From CAWVWF01 sp963933885 (GTDB lineage Bacteria > Bacteroidota > Bacteroidia > Flavobacteriales_C > GCA-002722245), in NCBI GenBank assembly GCA_963933885.1, contig CAWVWF010000152.1, positions 1-8,937 of the forward strand: a stretch of DNA of 8,937 bases, given 5' to 3'. Position 1 is the first letter of the stretch. Each line of letters starts with the position of its first letter. The position numbers were made by a program, and so were the translations under genes. The notes beneath the pieces were generated by a model. It was not told the origin of the DNA and did not search any database. It worked only from the letters and a program-made list of their open reading frames with translations. This document shows positions 1 to 6,451 of this stretch, piece after piece.

Positions 1-963
1 AGTTCTGGAACTGAAGCTGTAATGAGTGCTATTCGTTTGGCTAGAGGATATACAAAAAGAGATAAAATAATCAAATTTGAAGGATGTTACCATGGTCACG
101 CTGATCACCTTTTAGTTAAAGCTGGAAGTGGATTGGTTACTTTCGGATCATCTTCATCTGCAGGAGTACCGGAATCATTTGTTAACGAAACATTGGTACT
201 TCCATTAAACAATAAAGAGGCAGTTACTAAAGCTTTTGCTGACTATAAAGACCAAGTCGCTTGTATCATTATCGAACCTATTCCAGCAAACAATGGATTG
301 CTTTTACAAACTAAAGAATATCTAGAATTTTTAAGAACTGCGTGTTCTGAAAATGGAGCTGTTCTTATTTTTGATGAAGTAATTTCAGGATTCAGAGTTG
401 GTTTTGAAGGTGCAGCGGGTTTATATAATATCAAACCTGATATCGTAACATACGGTAAAATCATTGGTGGAGGAATGCCTGTTGGTTGTTATGGTGCATC
501 ATCTGAAATCATGAGTAACATCGCTCCAGAAGGTGATGTTTATCAAGCAGGAACTTTAAGTGGTAACCCAGTTGCCATGAGTGCTGGAAAAGCTGCATTG
601 AGTGTTTTAGCTCAAGATGGTTTTTACGAAGGACAAACAAAAAGAACACTTGATTTTGTAGAAGACTTAAGAACTCACATTACTAACAAAGGATACAAAA
701 TCACAATATTCACTGTTGGATCTATTTTCTGGTTGGCTTTCGCTGATGTTGAAGCTATAAGAGATGCTGATGCTATTGATGGTGATTCTATGAAGTACTT
801 CAAGTCTCTTTTCGGAAAGTTATTGAATAGAGGTGTTTACCTTGGACCATCTGGATATGAAGTTGGTTTTGTAAGTGCTGCACATACTCCTGAATTGTTA
901 TCAGAAGCTGCTACAATTATCAAAGAAGTATTGGACGAGGTTGATGCTGAGATTGGGTTTTAA
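1..963 (+). CDS. hemL: Glutamate-1-semialdehyde 2,1-aminomutase, C-terminal part (5' end outside the window)
   Basis: This cytoplasmic PLP enzyme converts glutamate-1-semialdehyde to 5-aminolevulinate in the C5 route to heme and other tetrapyrroles. The frame is open from base 1, and the first visible residues (SSGTEAVMSAIRLARGYT) are the conserved PLP-phosphate-binding segment, so the ATG at 22 is internal and not the start. About 320 residues are visible. The family is usually about 430 residues, so roughly 110 N-terminal residues lie to the left. Visible landmarks are GCYHGHAD, the IFDEVISGFR segment whose Asp (373-375) pairs with the PLP ring nitrogen, and YGKIIGGGMPVG with the Schiff-base lysine at 457-459. 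GTLSGNPVAM follows. The C-terminus is complete, with TAA at 961-963. Its neighbour on the right converges on it after only 9 bp, so the two are not co-transcribed. Nothing abnormal is seen. Confidence 0.97.
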   Translation, partial: SSGTEAVMSAIRLARGYTKRDKIIKFEGCYHGHADHLLVKAGSGLVTFGSSSSAGVPESFVNETLVLPLNNKEAVTKAFADYKDQVACIIIEPIPANNGLLLQTKEYLEFLRTACSENGAVLIFDEVISGFRVGFEGAAGLYNIKPDIVTYGKIIGGGMPVGCYGASSEIMSNIAPEGDVYQAGTLSGNPVAMSAGKAALSVLAQDGFYEGQTKRTLDFVEDLRTHITNKGYKITIFTVGSIFWLAFADVEAIRDADAIDGDSMKYFKSLFGKLLNRGVYLGPSGYEVGFVSAAHTPELLSEAATIIKEVLDEVDAEIGF

Positions 964-972
964 TAACTGAAA

Positions 973-2649
973 TTATAATTTTTTCATTCGTTTAAAAATC
1001 AAAACATCCTTATCAATTTGAAAAAGGTGATAACTACCTATTACATTAAATTCATCTTTGAATTTAAATAAAACTTGATTTTCAAACTTACAATGAACAA
1101 GGAAGAACTTCCTTAAGTCAGAATGATCTTCTATTAAACCTTTCCATTCTCTTGTCATAAGTTTGTTGCCTTTCAAGGAAGGTCTACTTGGAAGATAAGA
1201 AGAAAGAACACTCATCTTTTCCTCTTTTGCCGATACCTCTCTGTTTTTCGTATACATCAAATAATTCAAATTATCTGATTTGCCAAACCAACAACTATCC
1301 AAAACGAAATAGTTTAAAGAATCTAACACTTCGGATATATATTTAGGTTCTATTCTCTTTTCATTTTTAGAGATCTTAATACCTTCTTTATAATAAATAA
1401 CATATCTAAAACCAATTGTTGAATGACTTGAATCTGGATGCACAAAACTCTTAGCATATCCTCCGAAAGCTGGAACTCCATTGATCAACCCTAAGCGTTT
1501 ATCATACCAATTCGCACCCATAACCAATTTTCCTTTTTCATCAAACTTCTCTCTATTCAATATCGTAATAAGCATCTTCGAATCTTCTGACTCCAATAAA
1601 TTCAATGATCTTAACTGCGCATTACGATAAGGTTTATAATCAGAAAAACTTAGGTTCATCCATTCAGATATGTTACCTCCAATATGATTTACTTTATCGT
1701 TGATCGTTTGAAAATCGTAATCTGGAGTTGTCTTTCTATTAGGGTAACTATTAGAAGTAAATTCATTTCTGTTATTCCAATTTAACCTAGAAAACACATT
1801 TTCCCCTAAGAATTTATCAAATCCAATATCTCTATCTGTAAAACGTAAATTCAAAAGCATAGTGTTATCAGACGTTTCTTCAGTAATCTTTAAGTTAGTC
1901 TTCGTCCATGTTCCTTTTTTAGTAACAAGAGAAGATTCTTTTCTCATCATGTACTCCCACTGAATTGGAGTAGGTAATGAAATTGAGATATCATCCCTTT
2001 TTAATTCCTTCTTTAACTTCCCTTCCTTCCAATGCAAATATGCAAGGGTTTGATTATAAGAAACTCCGACAACTGGATAATCTTTATATACAGGATGCCA
2101 ATAATACATCTGAGTCATTACTTCGATACTTGAATTTTTAAAATCATGAATCCATGCGAGGGTGTCAGGGTAGATATTAATTTCTTTTCTTCTTACATAC
2201 TGTTCATCTTCTACCCAATATTCATAAATTAATTTTTTGGCATTTAACTTTATTCCATAATATTCACCTTCTACATACAAACCAGATTCTCTCAATAACC
2301 ACTTGTTCGAATCATTCTCCAAAGCCTTAGATAATGAAGGCTTATAATTCAACTTCGTACCAGCTTCCCCATAATCAAGAGTCCATTTCCCTGCATCCTC
2401 TTCACCTAAAGCTACTCTAGCAATAGAATCAAAAACAGCATGAACAAATTCTTGATACTCGCCATTAGTTACTTCATGGGTTTTAAAGTAAAATGGCTGA
2501 TATGCTTTAGTTAAAAACTCACTTGTTACTTCTTTTAAAAAAGGTTTAGGTTCTCCTATTAGTGTTAATAAATTAGAATCTGATTGATAATACTTAATAC
2601 TATTAGGTAAAGGAATTTGCAGATTATTCTCTTTCAAAGCATCCAGCAT
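973..2649 (-). CDS. GldK/GldJ-like FGE-sulfatase (SUMF1) domain protein, main frame; N-terminus probably frameshifted
   Basis: The frame from the first available ATG encodes 558 residues of the formylglycine-generating-enzyme fold, in the variant seen in the Bacteroidota gliding and type IX secretion proteins GldK and GldJ. Visible blocks are FYFKTHEVTNGEYQEFV (53-69), a long insert ending in YPDTLAWIHDF, YPVVGVSYNQTLAYLHW (191-207), SLPTPIQWEYMMR (224-236), VNHIGGNISEWM (320-331), VMGANWYD (376-383) and IGFRYVI (412-418). The stretch before GFR (SFVHPDSSHST) has no cysteine, so oxidase activity like that of true FGE is unlikely and a structural or binding role fits better. About 135 residues after GFR match nothing I recognise. 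The product as read has no signal peptide, although relatives are envelope proteins. Open sequence continues 23 codons upstream of the ATG without another start, back to a T run where a single-base change joins it to a signal-peptide ORF. It may be a paralogue and not GldK itself, since no gldL/M/N genes adjoin it. Confidence 0.8.
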   Translation of the reverse strand: MLDALKENNLQIPLPNSIKYYQSDSNLLTLIGEPKPFLKEVTSEFLTKAYQPFYFKTHEVTNGEYQEFVHAVFDSIARVALGEEDAGKWTLDYGEAGTKLNYKPSLSKALENDSNKWLLRESGLYVEGEYYGIKLNAKKLIYEYWVEDEQYVRRKEINIYPDTLAWIHDFKNSSIEVMTQMYYWHPVYKDYPVVGVSYNQTLAYLHWKEGKLKKELKRDDISISLPTPIQWEYMMRKESSLVTKKGTWTKTNLKITEETSDNTMLLNLRFTDRDIGFDKFLGENVFSRLNWNNRNEFTSNSYPNRKTTPDYDFQTINDKVNHIGGNISEWMNLSFSDYKPYRNAQLRSLNLLESEDSKMLITILNREKFDEKGKLVMGANWYDKRLGLINGVPAFGGYAKSFVHPDSSHSTIGFRYVIYYKEGIKISKNEKRIEPKYISEVLDSLNYFVLDSCWFGKSDNLNYLMYTKNREVSAKEEKMSVLSSYLPSRPSLKGNKLMTREWKGLIEDHSDLRKFFLVHCKFENQVLFKFKDEFNVIGSYHLFQIDKDVLIFKRMKKL

Positions 2650-2693
2650 AGAAGCAGGATTATAATATTCGAACCCTTTTAGTTTTTTAACCC

Positions 2694-2858
2694 TTACCTT
2701 CCCTCTACAATCTTTAGAATAAAAAAAAATTCATTAGCTGAAAACAAAGGCGTTACTTGAGAGCTAAAATATGAGCTTGAAAATGTATCGACAATGCAAG
2801 TATTGCTTTGAGATAAAACATTTAATGACAGAAAAATAAGAATCGAAAATAATTTCAT
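2694..2858 (-). pseudogene. Signal-peptide ORF, probable N-terminus of the GldK-like gene, out of frame
   Basis: A 54-codon ORF starts with MKLFSILIFLSLNVLSQS, a typical short Bacteroidota signal peptide: Lys at position 3, a hydrophobic core, then a Ser-Gln cleavage region. It continues through NTCIVDTFSSSYFSS and reaches GAA followed by nine T (plus-strand A run 2721-2729). It then runs ten more codons to TAA at 2696-2694, overlapping the open upstream extension of the downstream gene. With ten T instead of nine, translation passes from ANEFFF into YSKDCRGKVRVKKLKGFEYYNPAS and on into the 973-2649 frame, giving one ORF (973-2858) of 628 residues with an N-terminal export signal. The Cys at residue 21 is in SNTC, a poor lipobox, so signal peptidase I processing seems more likely than lipidation. 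The alternative is a genuine small secreted peptide, which I consider less likely. Confidence 0.65.
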
Positions 2859-2890
2859 ATAAATCTAATTACAACAGTATATCCCGAATT

Positions 2891-2913
2891 AGTTAAAAAG
2901 TAACTTTTTAACT
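2891..2913 (-). terminator. AT-rich perfect inverted repeat at the end of the SRPBCC gene, possible terminator
   Basis: The two 11-base arms (2891-2901 and 2903-2913) are exact reverse complements around a single base, so RNA could form about ten pairs with a three-base loop. On the minus strand it begins in the last sense codon and stop codon of the SRPBCC membrane protein gene, and its distal arm contains five T. The position, at the only gap in the minus-strand gene run with room for a regulatory element, fits a terminator or attenuator between the glycogen operon and the GldK-like gene. There is no separate T tract after the stem and almost no G-C pairing, so it may be weak or may only stabilise the mRNA 3' end. 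Confidence 0.45.
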
Positions 2914-3873
2914 TGGTTTCTTATTCGATACAGCTTCACTTCTACTTTTAACTATCTCTAAAATCATAGAATTAAAGTCATCAAGGATAAAGTCTGCCCA
3001 GATCTTACTATAGAAATTTAAGGTTGTTGTTATCCTATAAGTACAAGTAAGCTCAACTAAACATATATTGTTATCTTGAGGAATTATATTGTAGCTACCG
3101 GCAATTACATCGAAGTACTGACCCCCGATCATTACATGTTCATCGAGTGTTGTTGGAGGAATAGATTTCGGGTCAACATTTATATCATAAGAAAAACCAT
3201 AACCTTCATTCCATGTTTTGATTTTCTCTTCGAACCTAATTCCTTTTTCCCAAGTGATACTTCTAACACCTCCCACACCTTCTACATTAAGTACCCCGTT
3301 TAATGGTTTAGGTACTCCTATTATATGTACAAAATGGGTTTCAATTTCATCACTTTGAATAGATTCTACATTCTTAATGTTTTTCCAAATGTCATCTCTA
3401 TTAGCTTGTACCTCTATTGTCGTTACTACAGTATGAAAATCATTTGAAGGTTGAATATTTTCTTCAATTCCAAAAATCAATAAAGGAAGTAATAAGGATG
3501 CATATAGTTTAGTACCATTACCCCTAGCCTTTAACTTAATCAATCTGTAAATAAAAGCACTTAAGGTACCGAAAAGTAAAAACGGAGCAACGATAACAAC
3601 TAAACATATCATACCATCAAATCGCATGATATAACACAAAAAGAAAAACGTCATTGTGATTCCCCAAGGCATCAACAAATACGTCTTATAAGACTTTAAT
3701 TGTTCTTTAGTTGAAAGTAATACCGGTATAGAACCGAGTATTACAGGTAAAGCGAAAATATAAGTAATGGATACATTTCTATGATTAGCCGTTATTAATA
3801 GCATAGCTATAAAAGCATAAGCTACACCTGCAGATAATCCAATAACAAGTGTTGCAAACCTCGACTTAAACAT
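2908..3873 (-). CDS. Membrane protein with five predicted helices and a C-terminal SRPBCC (Bet v1-like) domain
   Basis: This 321-residue protein has two parts. Residues 1-136 contain about five hydrophobic segments (roughly 7-28, 36-54, 64-83, 87-112 and 122-136). Residues 147-312 look like a soluble SRPBCC/polyketide-cyclase-type domain: it opens with HTVVTTIEVQANRDDIWKNIKNVESI, the usual beta strand, 'pathway of entry' loop and helix, then has alternating strands (VRSITWEKGIRFEEKIKTW, LVELTCTYRI) and ends in the long helix SKIWADFILDDFNSMILEIV. By the positive-inside rule (MFKSR at the start, STKEQLKSYK and LIKLKARGNGTK in loops 2 and 4) the N-terminus is cytoplasmic and the C-terminal domain periplasmic. 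SRPBCC domains bind hydrophobic ligands in a deep cavity, but the ligand here is unknown. ATG at 3873 follows the GH57 stop by 9 bp, and that stop is doubled (TAATAG). It is therefore the last gene of the glycogen operon by spacing, though nothing in it suggests a sugar function. Confidence 0.75.
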   Translation of the reverse strand: MFKSRFATLVIGLSAGVAYAFIAMLLITANHRNVSITYIFALPVILGSIPVLLSTKEQLKSYKTYLLMPWGITMTFFFLCYIMRFDGMICLVVIVAPFLLFGTLSAFIYRLIKLKARGNGTKLYASLLLPLLIFGIEENIQPSNDFHTVVTTIEVQANRDDIWKNIKNVESIQSDEIETHFVHIIGVPKPLNGVLNVEGVGGVRSITWEKGIRFEEKIKTWNEGYGFSYDINVDPKSIPPTTLDEHVMIGGQYFDVIAGSYNIIPQDNNICLVELTCTYRITTTLNFYSKIWADFILDDFNSMILEIVKSRSEAVSNKKPS

Positions 3874-3882
3874 AATGATCTA

Positions 3883-5151
3883 TTAAATCTCTACACCTTC
3901 TGGCAAGTATCTTTTGAAGTTTTCTATAATACCTGGATGAACATCGTTATCAGCATTTTTGATTCCTAAATTCTGTCTAACACGCTCTTCGAAATCAACC
4001 AATACATTCATGTAGTTTAAGAATCCATCATATGGAGATTCATAATGAGAGAAGTATTTATGTACATCTCCATCACTCCAGAACTTCGTACACATGTAGT
4101 AAAAATGATCTGATGTTTGAAGCTTAATCCAATCGTCTTTGATTTTAGGATCAGTTACTTTCTTAACTAATTCTTCTAATTTATAAAGCGATTCGAAAGC
4201 ATCATCTTGAATTGGGTTACCCAACCAAGCTGTTAAATCTCTTTCAGCATCTGCCCAAGAAATTGTATTGTGAATATCAATTCCTGAAACTGGACTCAAT
4301 TGTTTTGAAGCTTCTGAGGGTGTTACAAATTCAAATTGTGAATGATTGATAATTTGATTTGGTAGCTCTCTCATGAATTCGAAAATTCCACTTTCTTCCC
4401 ATTGGTGTTCTCCGAAAGTTTCATAATCCATAAATAGATTAATGATCTCTTGATTCCAAGCTGTATCATTTACCCATTTCCCGAATGTTTCAGCGTGAAG
4501 TGGCCATGACTCCCATGATCTTTCTGAAAAACGGAAAGCGATATCATCACTTAATTTATAGTTTTTCAATAGTAAATTCATATCAGGATGCTGACAGTGA
4601 GCATACATAAAGTTTGGACTTCTCCAATCCATTACATGATCCGCACCTTCAGTAATCATAGTTCTGTACCCCATTTCGTGTACTAAACTACCAATCTGAT
4701 TATTATAAATTAATTCTGTATTTCTAAAAGTAGTAGGTGTTTGTCCAAAGTGCTCTTTTACTTTCGCTGTTTGCTTAGCAACTTGAGCTTTAAATTCTTC
4801 AGGACTAACTAAAGCAGACAATGAGTGTCCGTATGTTTCAGCAATAAACTCAACACAACCTGTAGCGGCTAACCTTTTGAAGGAGTCTAAAACATCTTGA
4901 GCATATAACTCAAATTGCTCTATACATACACCAGAGATTGAAAAAGAAACTTTAAAGTTTCCGTTATGTGCTTCAATTTGCTCCAATAATAATTGGTTCA
5001 TCGGTAAGTAACACTTGTCTGCTACCTTACGCATGATCTCTCTATTCAACTTTTCGTCGAAGTAAGAATCATCCTTACCAATATTAAAAAAACCGTATTC
5101 CTTTAATCTAAACGGTTGGTGAACTTGAAAATAAAAACAAAGCTTTTTCAT
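3883..5151 (-). CDS. Glycoside hydrolase family 57 glucanase (alpha-amylase or 4-alpha-glucanotransferase type)
   Basis: This cytoplasmic retaining enzyme is expected to act on alpha-1,4-glucan (glycogen or malto-oligosaccharides). The 422-residue product shows the GH57 landmarks in order. These are the N-terminal VHQPFRL (His-Gln-Pro at 11-13), GCVEFIAETYGHSL (98-111), TFRNTELIYN with the likely nucleophile Glu146, and MDYETFGEH (241-249), where Asp242 aligns with the general acid of family 57 glucanotransferases. A helical C-terminal part follows (FYYMCTKFWSDGDVHKYF). It has no signal peptide, so it acts inside the cell. At 422 residues it is shorter than the family's branching enzymes of about 520 and more, so hydrolysis or glucan transfer is the better guess; sequence alone does not separate these. 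ATG at 5151 lies 8 bp after the glycosyltransferase stop, with AGAAGG directly touching the ATG, too close to be a normal Shine-Dalgarno site. It lies within the glycogen operon. Confidence 0.92.
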   Translation of the reverse strand: MKKLCFYFQVHQPFRLKEYGFFNIGKDDSYFDEKLNREIMRKVADKCYLPMNQLLLEQIEAHNGNFKVSFSISGVCIEQFELYAQDVLDSFKRLAATGCVEFIAETYGHSLSALVSPEEFKAQVAKQTAKVKEHFGQTPTTFRNTELIYNNQIGSLVHEMGYRTMITEGADHVMDWRSPNFMYAHCQHPDMNLLLKNYKLSDDIAFRFSERSWESWPLHAETFGKWVNDTAWNQEIINLFMDYETFGEHQWEESGIFEFMRELPNQIINHSQFEFVTPSEASKQLSPVSGIDIHNTISWADAERDLTAWLGNPIQDDAFESLYKLEELVKKVTDPKIKDDWIKLQTSDHFYYMCTKFWSDGDVHKYFSHYESPYDGFLNYMNVLVDFEERVRQNLGIKNADNDVHPGIIENFKRYLPEGVEI

Positions 5152-5159
5152 CCTTCTTA

Positions 5160-6449
5160 TTATATAGTGTCCTCGTAAACTTCTTTAACTTTTAAAGCGG
5201 CATATTCCCACTTCATTTCATGAACCTCATCAGTTCCATCTGCTGCCAATTGCTTGGAAAGCTCTTCATGCTTCAACAATCCAATAATCGTATCAGCAAC
5301 AGAATTCACATCCCAAAAATCAACTTTAATTGCGTTGTTTAAAATCTCAGCAACTCCAGACTGTTTAGAGATAATCACAGGAACTCCTGTTCTCATAGCT
5401 TCTAATGGTGTTATCCCAAATGGCTCTGATACTGATGGCATTACATACACATCAGTCATCCCAAACAAATTGTTAGTTTCTTCAAATTTCAAGAAACCTG
5501 TAAAGTGAAAACGATTGCTAATTTTCAATTCAGCAGCTCTCTCAACTAACTTGATAAACATATCACCGTTTCCAGCCATTACGAAATGCGTATCAGGTAA
5601 AACATCCAATACTTTCCTAGCAGCTTCAACAAAATAATCTGGACCTTTCTGGAAAGTTACCCTTCCTAAAAACGTCACTATTTTTTTGTCGATTAAATTT
5701 TCTTTTGGATAATATTGAACAGGCTTTGGAACAACTGCGTTGTGTACTACAACTACCTTACTTGGATCAATACCGTATCTATTAATTAAGATTCTTCTTG
5801 TTAAACGAGATACACAAATTACTTTATCAGCAACTTCACAACCTCTCTTCTCCATGTCGTAAACCTCTTGGTTTACATTATCTCCAGATCTATCAAATTC
5901 TGTAGCATGAATATGAACAACTAATGGTTTCCCACTAACTTCCTTAGCCATAATAGCTGCTGGAAAAGTTAACCAATCATGTGCATGAATAATATCAATC
6001 TCATTGTCTTTTGCAACCTGCATAGCAACTGCTGCATACTTTGAAACTTCAGTAATTAAGTTTTTTCCATACTTCCCATCAAAACTAAATTTAGCTGTAC
6101 TGAAAGTTGAATCTACTTTTAAAGTCTCAACATCAAACTCTTGTCTCTGCATAAACTCCTCAGGAGATACATAGGGAACAATGTGAGAATGAATTTGAAG
6201 GTAAGAAACCTTCTTTAAGTTTTCAGTAAAAGTGTCGTTTTGAAAATTAACCTCAACAGTACCTGCATCGATTAATTTAAACTTCTCTGTATCTTCTTTC
6301 CCAAATAGTTTTGGAACTACGAATAATACATCAACATTATTTTCGATTAGTCCACTTGTTAATCCATAACAAGCAGTTCCCAATCCTCCTGATATTTCTG
6401 GTGGGAATTCCCACCCAAACATCAAAACTTTAAGTTGTTTCGAAGCCAT
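5160..6449 (-). CDS. Glycogen-synthase-like glycosyltransferase, GT4/GT-B fold
   Basis: This enzyme probably extends an alpha-1,4-glucan chain from a nucleotide-glucose donor in the cytoplasm. The 429-residue protein has a GT-B layout. The N-terminal lobe starts KVLMFGWEFPPEISGGLGTA; its GGLG loop at 21-24 corresponds to the KxGG donor-site loop of glycogen synthases. It continues with DIIHAHDWLTFPA (152-164) and VVHIHATEFDR (177-187). The C-terminal lobe has VTFLGRVTFQKGPDYF (258-273) and the donor-binding E-x7-E motif in SEPFGITPLEA (Glu342 and Glu350). It resembles the GT4 glucan synthases of Bacteroidota and Archaea more than the GT5 GlgA of Escherichia coli, so no glgA symbol is given. 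A different sugar acceptor cannot be excluded from sequence alone, but flanking by a debranching enzyme (2 bp upstream) and GH57 (8 bp downstream) argues strongly for glycogen. No glgC or glgB is in view. Confidence 0.88.
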   Translation of the reverse strand: MASKQLKVLMFGWEFPPEISGGLGTACYGLTSGLIENNVDVLFVVPKLFGKEDTEKFKLIDAGTVEVNFQNDTFTENLKKVSYLQIHSHIVPYVSPEEFMQRQEFDVETLKVDSTFSTAKFSFDGKYGKNLITEVSKYAAVAMQVAKDNEIDIIHAHDWLTFPAAIMAKEVSGKPLVVHIHATEFDRSGDNVNQEVYDMEKRGCEVADKVICVSRLTRRILINRYGIDPSKVVVVHNAVVPKPVQYYPKENLIDKKIVTFLGRVTFQKGPDYFVEAARKVLDVLPDTHFVMAGNGDMFIKLVERAAELKISNRFHFTGFLKFEETNNLFGMTDVYVMPSVSEPFGITPLEAMRTGVPVIISKQSGVAEILNNAIKVDFWDVNSVADTIIGLLKHEELSKQLAADGTDEVHEMKWEYAALKVKEVYEDTI

Positions 6450-6451
6450 AC

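Noticed and set aside
243..464. Antisense open frame of 73 codons inside hemL.
   Set aside because: It lies wholly opposite conserved hemL active-site sequence and its translation resembles no protein family. It is a shadow of hemL codons.
970..981. A 12-base AT palindrome followed by more T, between the convergent hemL and GldK-like genes, as a bidirectional terminator.
   Set aside because: The stem would be at most six A-T pairs with no room for a loop, and it overlaps the stop codon of the GldK-like gene. In AT-rich DNA this is expected by chance.
2796..2798. Lipoprotein cysteine at residue 21 of the signal-peptide ORF.
   Set aside because: The preceding residues are Ser-Asn-Thr, with no Leu at -3 and no small residue pattern typical of a lipobox. 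The Ser-Gln site before it looks like ordinary signal peptidase I processing.
2859..2907. A Bacteroidota-type -7 element (TAnnTTTG) upstream of the signal-peptide ORF.
   Set aside because: The nearest match (TAGATTTA on the minus strand) lies next to the ATG, leaving no place for a transcription start and leader. No -33 partner is convincing.
3076..3303. Plus-strand open frame of 75 codons opposite the SRPBCC gene.
   Set aside because: It is entirely opposite a well-supported coding region, with low-complexity content and no start context of its own.
5254..5508. Plus-strand open frame of 84 codons opposite the glycosyltransferase.
   Set aside because: It lies opposite the conserved donor-binding part of the GT4 gene and shows no family features.
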